Source of the DNA: Magicicada septendecula
Lineage: Eukaryota > Arthropoda > Insecta > Hemiptera > Cicadidae
Length of the DNA stretch: 64,000 bases
Assembly: GCA_034769895.1 (NCBI GenBank)
Contig: JAWRYS010000710.1
Coordinates: 186,001-250,000, forward strand
Direction of reading: 5' to 3'
The notes under the pieces were generated by a model, which saw only the letters and a list, made by a program, of their open reading frames with translations, searched no databases and was not told where the DNA came from. Shown here piece after piece: positions 23,601 to 32,978 of the stretch. How positions within the stretch are numbered: the first letter of the stretch is position 1; the number at the start of each line of letters is the position of its first letter. The translations under genes and the position numbers were made by a program.

Positions 23601-24158
23601 TCTCAAGAAGGAATTATAACAATTATTATGGTACTTACCCTCAGCAGCAACTAAATAATATTCATACTCAATGCGTGCAGTAACATTTTTTGCTACGTCA
23701 TCAGAACGAGTCCGAGCTACCTTCAGAATAGATTCTTTAAATGCAAGTGTAGCAACTTCATAAATTTTACGCCGAACATTCTGTGCTTTCTTCTTTTCAG
23801 CCTCTTCATTCGCTTCATCACCGCAAAATAAGCAATATTTTTTAAAACAAAAATCGGATTCACTTACGCGCGCTCTAGTACGAGGTGGACTAATTTTAGA
23901 TGTACTGGCTTGCTCCATCTCATGCTGTCTTTTAACTGCAGCAATAGTACTCTTCCGAGTGTACATTTTATGGCACTGCACATGAATTGTCACAGATTTC
24001 TGGTCTTTCAGGTATTCAAAGAACCCATCATTTCTTTCAACACTTGAATCAATCAAAGTCTTCATTCCACGATCGACAATAACAGTTTCACTTTCAGTCA
24101 AAGGTTTTATACAAATAAAGCAAAATTGCAACATTTTATAAAAATTATTAAACGGCAC
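20643..24158 (-). pseudogene. Academ-like transposase/nuclease gene, broken reading frame
   Basis: Five minus-strand pieces in order. (1) 24158-23304: cysteine-rich start with CFIC, VQCH, CLFCGDE and KYHNNCYNSF, fitting a multi-Cys zinc module. (2) 23362-22940 and 22959-22324: contains FSQYVADNADINVNTLDG, a plausible but unproven acidic catalytic block. (3) 22180-21146: XPG/FEN-like nuclease with YIIDGGYLLHRVVW, MTIVFDGY, QADNDADVLIIE and REDVDLLVLL, supplying the spaced acidic residues of a PIN/FEN fold. (4) about 21110-20643: LPPTSASAHQHLYRVYYQVQ, then WGWKLIDNTLEPIQTLLPPA. (5) a tesmin-type CXC module, CNCKKGCSAKCSCKK, and an acidic tail. Breaks are a stop near 22325 and at least four frameshifts, at least two of them in A/T homopolymers. 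The gene fills most of the element between its inverted repeats. Confidence 0.75.
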
Positions 24159-24484
24159 AAATTGTAATAAGAAATATTATAAATAAGCACGTGTATTCAC
24201 TGCAAAGGAACGTTCAACACTAAAAGTATTTCGTTTATGCCTTCCAGAAAAAAAAGCAGGTATACGACCGTTGCCTCCCGGACAATAGAGTAGTAGACAG
24301 ATGTTGCTCAAGGTTATACGGACAAATGAAGTTAGGGACTGAGTTTCTTTTACGTGTATATTCTCACAATCGTATAATTTGTATGTATAAGTTACACAAA
24401 CTAATATTTTTACTTATATTAAACATCCGATGATGTATTTAGGCGGTTAAGCGTGCATATTATTGTTTTTGATGTTTCAGATGA

Positions 24485-24787
24485 TGATATCTCAGGAATG
24501 GTGATGCTTAGGAAAAAAAGTATAAGAACAATTTTTGTAGATAATTTCATGATCTACAACTTTTTGTCTGACCTATTTTTATGATAAAACTTACCTTTTA
24601 CCAGAAAAATGCAAAAAACCAATATTTTTGACATTTGACCTTGAATAACTTTTTTAGCAGACGTGGGATCGATGGGGATTTTTGACATTTTATTTGTAAT
24701 AGTGTTCCCAAGATCTGTACCAATTTTCAGCTCTATGCGAATTATTGTAAACTTACTACTATTTTTTTGACCACTTTGACCAGACTA
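24485..24787. repeat. Right terminal inverted repeat of Academ-like element
   Basis: Inverted partner of 20135-20430, ending CTTTGACCAGACTA before the TTA duplication. Confidence 0.9.
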
Positions 24788-24847
24788 TTAGCCGAATTAG
24801 TCACTCAACACAACAAAAATGTCAAGGAAACCTTCTGGAGCACAATA

Positions 24848-27093
24848 CAGTCGACTCCCTCTAATCCGGACACCTCGGGACCGGATCCCTGTCCGGATTA
24901 AAAAATTTCCGGACCATCCGGCGGTTTTTTACTTATGTAAATTACAACCTGTAATAGCGTATCTATATTTATAAATCACATTTTAAGACAATTTTCAAGT
25001 GTACGGAACACAATTTTAGGTTCATAAAATTGTCCCAAACGAATAAACTTAAACCTAAAACTAATGAAAAACTTGGCTTTGCAATATTAAAAGAAATCTG
25101 TTATTTTCTTCTGCTTCTTTACTTCAACTGTTTTCTTGAAGGCATAATCACGCCACTTCCTTAGAAACATAACATCCACAGCTGATGCACCAGGCTGTTG
25201 TTCGACGTAGGTAGTTGCCAGTTCCAGTGCTGCCCTACCCTCTGCATGAGTCAAAATTCCCACGCCATTTCCCGCTTCACTATCACCTTCGTCGTCGTCT
25301 TCTTCTTTTTCTTCTTCTTGACGAAGGACTACATCGACGATTTCGTCATCATTCAGGATTTCATTAGCCAGTTCATCATGAGCTCGCGAAATCCATTCCA
25401 CAACGTCATTCTCATTAATACTAGCAGAATCAGGCAGCCGTTGTAAATCCTTTAAAATTGAGTGGTTGTCATCAGGTTCAGTTGCATGAATATTTAACCC
25501 TATTGTATTTGGGTTGTCTTCTTGTCTCTTCTCAACGAGAGTTTCAACATCTGGCCACAATTTTCTCCAGGATTTGGTAAACGTAGATGATGGGATTTCA
25601 TCATACGATTTAGCAGCGATATAAATGACGTCCTTAATGTTAATTGTCTTGAGCGTCTGGATGAGACCTGCATTGTCATTACCATCCATCTTATCCAAAA
25701 TTTCTGAAAGAAGCTTCCTCCGGTATTTTCTCTTAAAGCATTCGATTACACCCTGGTCCATGGGCTGTGCGATACTTGTTACATTTGGAGGCATATATAA
25801 AAGCTTGATGTCACTGTAACTATCACATTCGAGACCTTCCTCTGGATGCGTAGGGGCATTATCAAGCACAAGAACTGCTTTTACTGGCAATTTCAAGGAT
25901 GTCAAATGTTCTTTTACAGACGGAACAAATTGAGCCACGAACCACTCCTTAAACAAATAAGAATCCATCCAGGCAGACTTTTGTGACCTGTAATACACTG
26001 GAAGGGAAGACATGTTTAAGTTTTTGAATACTCTGGGTTTGGCCGACTTTCCAATCACAAATAGCGGCATCTTGTGTGTCCCAGTTGCGTTTGAGCATAG
26101 TGCAACAGTGATCCTTTCTTTATTTACTTTAAAGCCCGAAGCAGACTTTTCTTGAGGAGTGGCAAAGGTTTTATTAGGCAAAAGTTTATAGTTAAGCCCG
26201 GTCTCATCGATATTGTACACTTGTTCTGGGGTTAGTTTTTCACGCTCAATGATACGCTTCAATTTTTCAGAAAAATCATTAGCTGCCGGTTGGTCTGCTG
26301 AAAGCTTCTCCCCGCAAACTCCAAGGAAATGCACTCCATGCCGTTTTTTCCATCTCGTTAGCCACCCATCGCTTGCCGAGAAGTTTCCTTTTTCCCCAAG
26401 TTTTGAATGAAGAATGACGGCTTTTTCTTTCAAAATCGGCCCATTTATAGGAGTCCCTCTTCTACGTTCCTGCATGAACCACAACCATAATGCGTCATCA
26501 ACAAGTTCATGGTGTGGTTTTTTCAAGGTAGATCGAGTAGAAAGGACGGATTCGACTTCAATTTGCATACAAAAATCCTCGATCGATTTTCTGTTTTTCC
26601 GCCAATCATAAACTGTGCTTTTCCCTACATTAAACTCCGTACAAATACTTTGCACTGATTCACCCTTATCTAAACGTTGTAAAATATTAAGTCTGTCTTG
26701 CATTTTAACCGTATTATGCTTCCGTTTTTCACTCATTTTTGAGAATTTTACTGTCAAATAATCAGAGTTACTGAAACTACAATTTCACCTAACAAATAAA
26801 CTCACTTATAATAACATATGTAACTCACATTGAAAATTATTAAAACACACAACAATATCAGTAGTAATTAGTAAAAACAGCTACAGTACACTGTATGACG
26901 ATCCGGAGCAAACGCAATCGTAAGCCGAACTGAGGATCTTTGTTTACATGTAGGCCGGAAATAAACAGACACGCTCAATCCTGTCGTTTTCGGCCGTGAG
27001 AAACCCGGCGCGCGCTGATGACTCATTTCCAAGAAGCAGTCCGGACCATCCGGCGTCCGAACCATCGGAGTCCGAACGAGAGGGAGTCGACTG
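24848..27093 (-). mobile_element. pogo/Tigger-type (Tc1/mariner superfamily) transposon
   Basis: The 2246 bp element has inverted ends CAGTCGACTCCCTCTAATCC and CAGTCGACTCCCTCTCGTTC and a TA duplication on both sides (24846-24847 and 27094-27095). The ends also share CCGGACCATCCGGCG-type blocks. It holds one full-length minus-strand transposase ORF. Intact ends, duplication and ORF make this the most complete element in the window and the youngest insertion in its nested stack. Confidence 0.93.
25087..26757 (-). CDS. pogo/Tigger transposase, intact 556-codon ORF
   Basis: Cut-and-paste DDE/D transposase. N-terminus (about residues 18-60): Psq/CENP-B-type helix-turn-helix with NILQRLDKGESVQSICTEF and GKSTVYDWRKNRKSIEDF. 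About 85-145: second CENP-B-type DNA-binding domain (WLWFMQERRRGTPINGPIL to WLTRWKKRHGV). Catalytic domain: YNIDETGLNYKLLP (first D), VLVLDNAPTHPEEG (second D), NVTSIAQPMDQGVIECFKRK (third D). Tail: acidic EEEKEEDDDEGDSE, then a terminal QKKITDFF that matches the PCNA-binding consensus. The length is normal for Tigger/jerky-like proteins and no stop or frameshift is seen. An alternative start (MSEKRKHNT) lies seven codons in and may be the true one. It acts in the nucleus on the element's own ends. Confidence 0.93.
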   Translation of the reverse strand: MTVKFSKMSEKRKHNTVKMQDRLNILQRLDKGESVQSICTEFNVGKSTVYDWRKNRKSIEDFCMQIEVESVLSTRSTLKKPHHELVDDALWLWFMQERRRGTPINGPILKEKAVILHSKLGEKGNFSASDGWLTRWKKRHGVHFLGVCGEKLSADQPAANDFSEKLKRIIEREKLTPEQVYNIDETGLNYKLLPNKTFATPQEKSASGFKVNKERITVALCSNATGTHKMPLFVIGKSAKPRVFKNLNMSSLPVYYRSQKSAWMDSYLFKEWFVAQFVPSVKEHLTSLKLPVKAVLVLDNAPTHPEEGLECDSYSDIKLLYMPPNVTSIAQPMDQGVIECFKRKYRRKLLSEILDKMDGNDNAGLIQTLKTINIKDVIYIAAKSYDEIPSSTFTKSWRKLWPDVETLVEKRQEDNPNTIGLNIHATEPDDNHSILKDLQRLPDSASINENDVVEWISRAHDELANEILNDDEIVDVVLRQEEEKEEDDDEGDSEAGNGVGILTHAEGRAALELATTYVEQQPGASAVDVMFLRKWRDYAFKKTVEVKKQKKITDFF

Positions 27094-27199
27094 TACAGGA
27101 AAAAAGCAAGGAGCGGCATCACAATGAAAACAGATTATCATCATTTATGTCATCGTGGTTGACAGAAAAAGGTAAGCCCAGTATTTTTTGAATTTTTAA

Positions 27200-27930
27200 A
27201 AATTATTTTAACTTATTAATTGTTGATGCTAGACTTTGAAATGTTAAAAATGTTTGCCTTTTATCATGACAAAACTGTTTACGTCAAAATTAACAGACAA
27301 CTCCAATTCCTTATTGTTCATATATCGCTCCACCCAGGGGCGTATCAACTAATTTTGAGATAGTTTACTACCCGCGGGGGGGGGGATAGGAAAAGTTTCG
27401 AAAATTGGGTGGAAACTGGAAGTTTTCGATGTTTTCTGCAGCGAAATTCAGCTCGTAATTTAACTCATTCTTAGAATAGATTTAAAAATCGTAAACAGCT
27501 GGGGAGTTTAGGGGATCTTTAAAGAAGAATTCAGCTCGTTATTTAATTTTGTTTTCCCAGGGCATTTTTTGGGCTTTCTGGATCAACCGCGCAGCCAGGA
27601 ATTTCTCCTGGGGGGGATTTGAGGTACATTAGGGGGACCCCAAAGGTATATATGAACGGGGGGACCCTCCCCGTTATATGAACAATGTTAAATTTCTATT
27701 TTTTCACCAATTTGTGGAGTAGAACCATCATTGGTTTCACCCTATGTTTAGAGCTACCATCAACCATGGTTCGCCTCCAGAATGTTAAAATCCACGGCCA
27801 GAGTTGGTGCATCTGTGACCGCCCGAAAATGGGGGAACCCAAAGATTATACTTTTATAGGCCCCCCCCAACTTCATTAAATTATAAATTTATTTGTTAAT
27901 GACTTTAATGAATTAAAAGAATAATTAACA
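27200..27930. other. Unassigned DNA with G-rich runs
   Basis: Contains CAGGGGCGTATCAAC near 27336, which looks like a hAT terminus, plus several G or C runs (27376-27386, 27610, 27660, 27865). No matching partner terminus was found. It separates the pogo/hAT stack from Gypsy B. Confidence 0.4.
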
Positions 27931-29033
27931 TTACTCAGATAAATAATACCTTTTTAGTTGTGTTACATTATAAGTCCCTTTTATTTCTCGGGTTTGCAGG
28001 TCTATTAATACATAAGCATTTTCCACTTTTACTACACTAACCACATATGGACCTGCGTATAACAAGAAGAATTTTTTAATCTCTTTATTCAAAGCTGATG
28101 ACTGATCATGGTTTTTTATTAATACCAGTTGCCCTACCTCATATTTGACGGGTGTTAAATTTCTATCATGCCTTCTTTTCCGTTGTTCTGCTTTACTTAA
28201 GAGCCGCTCCTTGGCAAGCACCAGTTTTCTCCCATGTGGTACCTCAGTTTGCGTCGGAAATTTTATTAGTTTCTCTATTATGCGTGATGGCCTCCTCTGA
28301 AACATTAACTCATGGGGACTATAACTTGTGGACTCATGTAAACTACAGTTAATGTACTCTTCTATTTTATTCACAAATGTGGCCCACAATGAATGTTTTT
28401 GGTGGCAAAAGGTTCTAAACATACGCCCTAATTCCCGCATAACACGCTCACAAGGGTTTGATTGGGGATGATATACCGATTTATGCTTAACTAAAATATT
28501 TTCCCAACCTAACGTTTCCCTCCAAGTGTTGCTGGTAAACTGAGAACCATGATCCGATAATACTATTTTAGGTCTACCTACTTCAGCAATGTATTCATTG
28601 ACTATCTTTTTAGCTAATACCAAAGATGTAGTTATTTAATAGGGTACAACTTTACAAATTTGGTAAAAACATCTAATAAGACAAATAAATAAATCACTCC
28701 GCCTCGACTCTTGGGTAGTGGACCATATAAATCAACGGCAACTATTGCTAAAGGACTGTCTGGTATTACATGTTGCATTAAACCCTCCTGTTTACGATTA
28801 TTTATTTTGGCTTTCTGACAAATTTCACACGTTTTTAACATTTTACGTACGGTTTTTTCCATATTATTAAATTTACAGGATTCTTTTAATATGTCACTGC
28901 ATTTCTTAGGACCTATGTGACCATACCTCAAATGACAATCTTTCACTACTTTGGATATTAAAACTTTAGGAATGCATAATTTCCAATCATCACCTTGTTC
29001 ATTTGTCTGGTGAAATAAATGTTTATCATACAA
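27931..29033 (-). pseudogene. Gypsy B integrase
   Basis: Piece 1 (29033-28632): H2C2 zinc-binding region with DCHLRYGHIGPKKCSDIL and KTCEICQKAKINN, then the core start IVAVDLYGPLPKS (first catalytic D) and YLFVLLDVFTKFVKLYP. Piece 2 (28623-27931): core continuation IVLSDHGSQFTSNTW (second D) and KSVYHPQSNPCERVMRELGR (catalytic E), ending with a C-terminal domain, YAGPYVVSVVKVENAYVL. One short frameshift separates the pieces. Integrase joins LTR ends to host DNA in the family. The C-terminal stop lies at 27931. Confidence 0.85.
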
Positions 29034-29141
29034 GCTAAAATGTTTTTCCCATTTGTTAGGTATATTGGGTATCTTATTTAATGCTGTTATTATTTTACCA
29101 AGTTCTGTATCTTTTTCTTGTTCTGTTGCTAGGTTATGTAT

Positions 29142-29640
29142 TTATTTTTTCATATCTACCCCCTCCACTTCTTTGATTATAAATATTTTATAGGTATTTG
29201 CCGTATCTACATCAGTATTATTACTAAAATCAGTTCTAGATAGGACATCAGCTACTACGTTCTCTTTACCCCTACAATATTCTATGGCTAAATCATACTC
29301 TTGTAGTATTAACATCCAACGCACTAACCTACCATGTGTTAATTTACAATTTTTTAAGAAGGTTAAGGCTTGATGGTCTGATCTTATTATTATTTTGTTT
29401 CCTAACAAATATGTCCTGAATTTTTTACAAGCGAAAACTATCGATAGTGCTTTTTTTCTGTTATAGTATAGTTCTTTTCACTAGCTACCAAGATCTACTT
29501 GCAAAAGCTATCACATTATGATTACCCTCCCCATCTAATTGAAATAGTTCTACCCCCAAGGCTATGTCTGATGCATCGGTGTGTATGTAAAATGGTTCTA
29601 TAAAATTAGGATGAGCTAATATGACAGTGGTTAAAAACTT
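29142..29640 (-). pseudogene. Gypsy B RNase H region
   Basis: Minus strand: the RT/RNase H connection resumes right of the integrase and left of the foreign insertion, with the block EPFYIHTDASDIALGVELFQ, then IIIRSDHQALTFLKNCKL, ILQEYDLAIEYCRGKENVVA and DVLSRT. These are standard Gypsy RNase H and tether motifs. A stop after VDMKK separates it from integrase. Confidence 0.8.
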
Positions 29641-29643
29641 ATT

Positions 29644-31215
29644 GAAGTGAAACTTCTTTTGGCACAGTAGAAAAAATTTTTGTTACGCGTTATATGCATG
29701 AAACTTCTTTGGGCACGGTAGGAAAAACGTTCATTACGCATTATGCGTTATATGCATGAAACGTCTTTGGGCACGGTAGGAACAATGTTCGTTAACGCGT
29801 TACATGCATGCATGTGTGTGTATATGTGTTTAGTAGTATACCAAAATGAGTAAATGTACAGTTATATATAATTATTGTTACGAATATTTTAAGTTAACGA
29901 TATGTAAAAAATAATCTACCTAGTACTACATAATTTAATGACATATATGTTAAAAAATGTTTATGAATACGATCGAAGTCATTCTCAATCATTATTATAC
30001 GTTGCTTTATCACGTGTGATGAGTATTGAAGGATTACATATTACGACACAGAACAACGAGTTAAGATATTCTACCATGGCTGAAGACGATCATCATCAAC
30101 AATTGATTTGAAAGAGGAATTTAAACGACTTTCACTAAACAAACTAGAAACTATAAATGAAAGTTTAGTTAATTTCATCAATAACAGAAAAGGTTTATCA
30201 ATATTCACTTTTAATTACCAAAGTCTTACAGCTCATGCTGTTGATCTAAAAGATATAGTTGTGAAAAATTCAAATGTCATAGTTTTATCAGAAACTTAGC
30301 TAGCCAATGAAGATGACGTATCTGTTCTTAATTTCAACTGCATTATGAAATATAAACGACCAAATATTGGAGCGGGAGGTGTCGGGATATTTCAAAATTC
30401 TGATGATATTATTAACATTATAATTCCATCCATGGATTTTTCCGTTACTCAATCTGATGTCTATCGTTCAATGGCATCAACAGTTGGCGATTTGTGTATG
30501 GCTGAATGTAAAATGGAAAATGGGCAAAAAGTTGTGATTCTAGCAGTGTATATTTCTCCTAATAAAACATTAGATGATATTATTGATTTTCTCCATCGTT
30601 CATTATTATCGTATACATCACAAGGTGCCGCCATACTTCGTAAAGATTATCATAAAATACCTATGATTTTAAGTGGAGATTTCAATGTCAATTTTGCATT
30701 AGACAAATCTATAAAACTTGTTGAATTTTTAAAAGATAATTTAAATCTATCTATACAAAATGATAAAAAAATATCTACGACAAAATCGAATACGATAATT
30801 GATGCAGTATTCACAAGGTTTATGGATAATATTGAATATAAAACATACATTTCTTATTTTAGTTACCATAAGCCTTTGGTTACAAAAGTGTATGATGAAA
30901 TATCACTAAATATTAACGAAATAGATTAATAACAATAATAATAATAATAATCTGTAAATGTATATAAAATATTTTTAATTTACTAAAAATGAAAATTTTT
31001 CTTATACTGATACCTCTCCCATCCTATTAAATTTTAAGTATACAGTTAAAAATAATAATAATAATAATGGATAAACAAAAAATAATGGATATAACCCAAA
31101 GAAGAGTATACAGTTAAAAATAATAATAATAATAATGGATAAACAAAAAATAATGGATATAACCCAAAGAAGTTTCACTTCTTCCACATGTACACACTTA
31201 CTGATACACACACCC
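29644..31215 (+). mobile_element. Insertion with Helentron-type endonuclease fragment
   Basis: The Gypsy B pol frame is continuous on either side of this 1572 bp block. AAACTTATT occurs at both junctions (29635-29643 and 31216-31224). The left end begins GAAGTGAAACTTCTTTTGG, and close to the right end is the complement AAAGAAGTTTCACTTCTTCC. The left side has about three copies of a CTTCTTTGGGCACGGTAGGA motif. The right side has a duplicated ~66 bp unit with ATA/AAT runs (31037-31170). Helentrons have such subterminal inverted repeats and a C-terminal endonuclease, but a clean 9 bp duplication is not typical of them. Confidence 0.55.
30108..30929 (+). pseudogene. Endonuclease/exonuclease/phosphatase-like domain, one in-frame stop
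   Basis: The frame reads GLSIFTFNYQSLTAHAVDLK, then VIVLSET, a TAG stop where a W is expected, then LANEDDVSVLNFNC. It continues with AECKMENGQKVVILAVYISP, a catalytic-type block PMILSGDFNVNFALDK, and ends near YFSYHKPLVTKVYDE. These match the order of an EEP (AP-endonuclease-like) fold. In arthropod genomes I associate this version with the C-terminal part of Helentron Rep-helicase proteins. No Rep or helicase is present here, so the coding sequence is a 3' fragment. A LINE endonuclease is the main alternative. Confidence 0.6.
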
Positions 31216-31239
31216 AAACTTATTTTTTTATTTGTTTAA

Positions 31240-32385
31240 ATGCAGTTTGCTCTTGTAAACCCCATTGCCATCAATTACCTTTATCTAATAAATGCCCCAG
31301 TTGTACAGTTAAATAAGAATACTTTTCTACGAATTTCCTATAATAATTACACAGATCTAAAAAACTTTGCAGCTGTTTAATATTCTTGGGTGCTGGAAAA
31401 TTTTGTATTATCTCTACTTTTTTAGGATCTGTACTGATACCCTTAGCTGAAATTATGTGGCCTAAAAAATTGACCTGTTCCCTTAAAAACTCTGATTTTT
31501 AAATTTAACAGTTGTTCCATACTCATGTAATTTACTCAATACTCTATCTAACCTTTCACAATGTGTATTAATATCTGGTGAAGTTATTACTATGTCGTCT
31601 ACATAAACAGTTGTAAACTCTAAAATTTCTCTCCCTAACACATAGTCCAAACACTTAATAAAAATTGACACACTTACGTTCAGTCCAAAAGGCAATCTAC
31701 AGAATTGATAATTTCTTCCATTATATAGAAATGCTACATACTTGCGAGACCCCTCCTCTAATTCGATCTGCCAATACCCAGCCGTCAAGTCCAATGTAGT
31801 AATGTATTTAGTACCACTAAAACATTGTAGAATCTCGCCCACCAGTTCTGGTGATTCTCTATCTGGAATAATTATTTTATTTACCTGTCTAGCGTCTAAA
31901 CATAGTCTTATTGATAAGTCTTTCTTAGTAACCACTACTAAAGGGTTGGAATATGGTGAGGTGGATTTTTCTATTATTCCTTCTGTTAACATTTTGTTTA
32001 TTTCTTCTTGTACTAACCCCCTTTTAGAGTATGGTACCGGATATGCTTTAGGCGCAAAAGGTGTTTTTTCTTTAACAATTAATTTACCCCTAAAACCTTT
32101 TACTAGACCTGGTTTATCTGAAAAGACTAATTTATTTCTATCTATTACCTGTGCTATTCTATCTCTATCCTGATAACTCAACTCCCCAGTTTTATATAGA
32201 ATTTTATTCGTTCTTTCACCCCAACTATCTTCAGTTTTAGTTAATTCATGCTTATTTACCTTTAAATTACAATAATTAATCATCAAGGGTCTGCATTCAT
32301 TTATTTCATTATCGGATACTAATATTCCTTTACTAATTATTTTTAACGCTTTCATTTCAACATCTCTTCTTCTATGGTACTTCAA
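31240..32385 (-). pseudogene. Gypsy B reverse transcriptase
   Basis: A 300-codon ORF (32385-31483) carries the RT core: FAPKAYPVPYSKRGLVQEEI, EGIIEKSTSPYSNPLVVVTK, LCLDARQVNKIIIPDRE, TTLDLTAGYWQIELEE (motif A D), LPFGLNVSVSIFIKCLDYVL and the catalytic YVDDIVITSPD (motif C). A frameshift after FKNQSF leads to the thumb/connection (HIISAKGISTDPKKVEII and LCNYYRKFVEKYSYL), which runs on to the foreign insertion. The catalytic residues are intact, but the protein cannot be made whole. Confidence 0.88.
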
Positions 32386-32441
32386 TTATATTGTTTTCAT
32401 TGTTTAATTTCATAGTTTGTGTATAATAGTTTAATTCAGCT

Positions 32442-32978
32442 TTAAAATTGTTTAAAAAAATCATTTCCCATTATTGCCCCCATATTCAAACCTGGAATTA
32501 CTAAAAAAGGTACATTTATTTTGTGTTTATTTATTTTTAGCTGTAACATTATTTGCTTAGTTAATCTCTTACTCCGAACACCTGTTACACCTATAACGCT
32601 AATTCCCAATACTGGTAGTTGTGGAATAGTTTCAGTGGTTTGATTCTTTATTTTTTCAAAAATTCTATCATCTATAGCGGTAATCTCACTCCCTGAATCT
32701 ACTAGAAAGGTGTATTTGGAATTGAACACTTCGGCTTCGAACTCAGCCATGCTAAAGTTACTACTGCTCTCATCTACTTCTTCCTCTGATAATTCGTCAT
32801 GTATATTGGTAATAAGTGACCCTATTGTTATGTTATTACTAGACGGCTGGGGACTTTCCTTTTCAACCGTCCTTATTAGTTTAACTGTGCTGGAGGTGGT
32901 GGTTCGTTGTATGCCCCCCCCTATGATCCACTCTACTATTATGATTATTAGAAAATGCTTCAGTACCCCTAGTCTCAT
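32442..32978 (-). pseudogene. Gypsy B aspartic protease region
   Basis: Contains the retropepsin start FLVDSGSEITAIDDRIFEK, the central block LPVLGISVIGVTGVRSKRL and the distal GLNMGAIMGNDFFKQF. It lies between the Gag RG-rich region and RT, the usual Gypsy order. DSG in place of the commoner DTG is accepted in the family. The first Met is probably not a real start, as protease is translated within a polyprotein. Confidence 0.8.

Larger units (their letters stand above)
20135..24787 (-). mobile_element. Academ-like DNA transposon with XPG-type nuclease
   Basis: A 4.65 kb element with inverted ends of about 300 bp that start TAGTCCGGTCAAAGT and TAGTCTGGTCAAAGT. It is flanked by TTA on each side (20132-20134 and 24788-24790), a 3 bp target duplication. 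All coding pieces are on the minus strand and together make one long reading frame (20643-24158). A 3-4 bp duplication plus an XPG-like nuclease fits what I recall of the Academ superfamily. The class assignment rests on memory; the element boundaries are seen directly. Confidence 0.7.
24819..27171 (+). pseudogene. First exon of hAT element A transposase, split by pogo insertion
   Basis: The ATG at 24819 begins MSRKPSGAQY. The pogo element (24848-27093) interrupts it at a TA, and the exon resumes at 27096. With one base missing from an A-run the downstream frame reads KSKERHHNENRLSSF and MSSWLTEKG, ending at a donor, GTAAGC, at 27172. This start resembles N-termini I recall from ZMYM/TTF-type hAT transposases. 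No later exon was found, so the gene is a remnant. Confidence 0.6.
19158..27200 (+). mobile_element. hAT element A, left end only, carrying three nested insertions
   Basis: The left terminus is CAGGGCCGGAACTAGG, a hAT-type CAG-GGCCG inverted-repeat start. About 1 kb of its own sequence, once insertions are removed, leads to a first coding exon at 24819 with a donor at 27172. PLE copy c, the Academ-like element and the pogo element all lie within this interval. A matching right terminus was not found, so the 3' end is lost or beyond recognition; the end coordinate is approximate. It inserted into the 5' LTR of Gypsy A. Confidence 0.6.

Noticed and set aside
27336..27880. A separate small hAT element starting CAGGGGCGTATCAAC
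   Set aside because: No inverted partner terminus or 8 bp duplication found.
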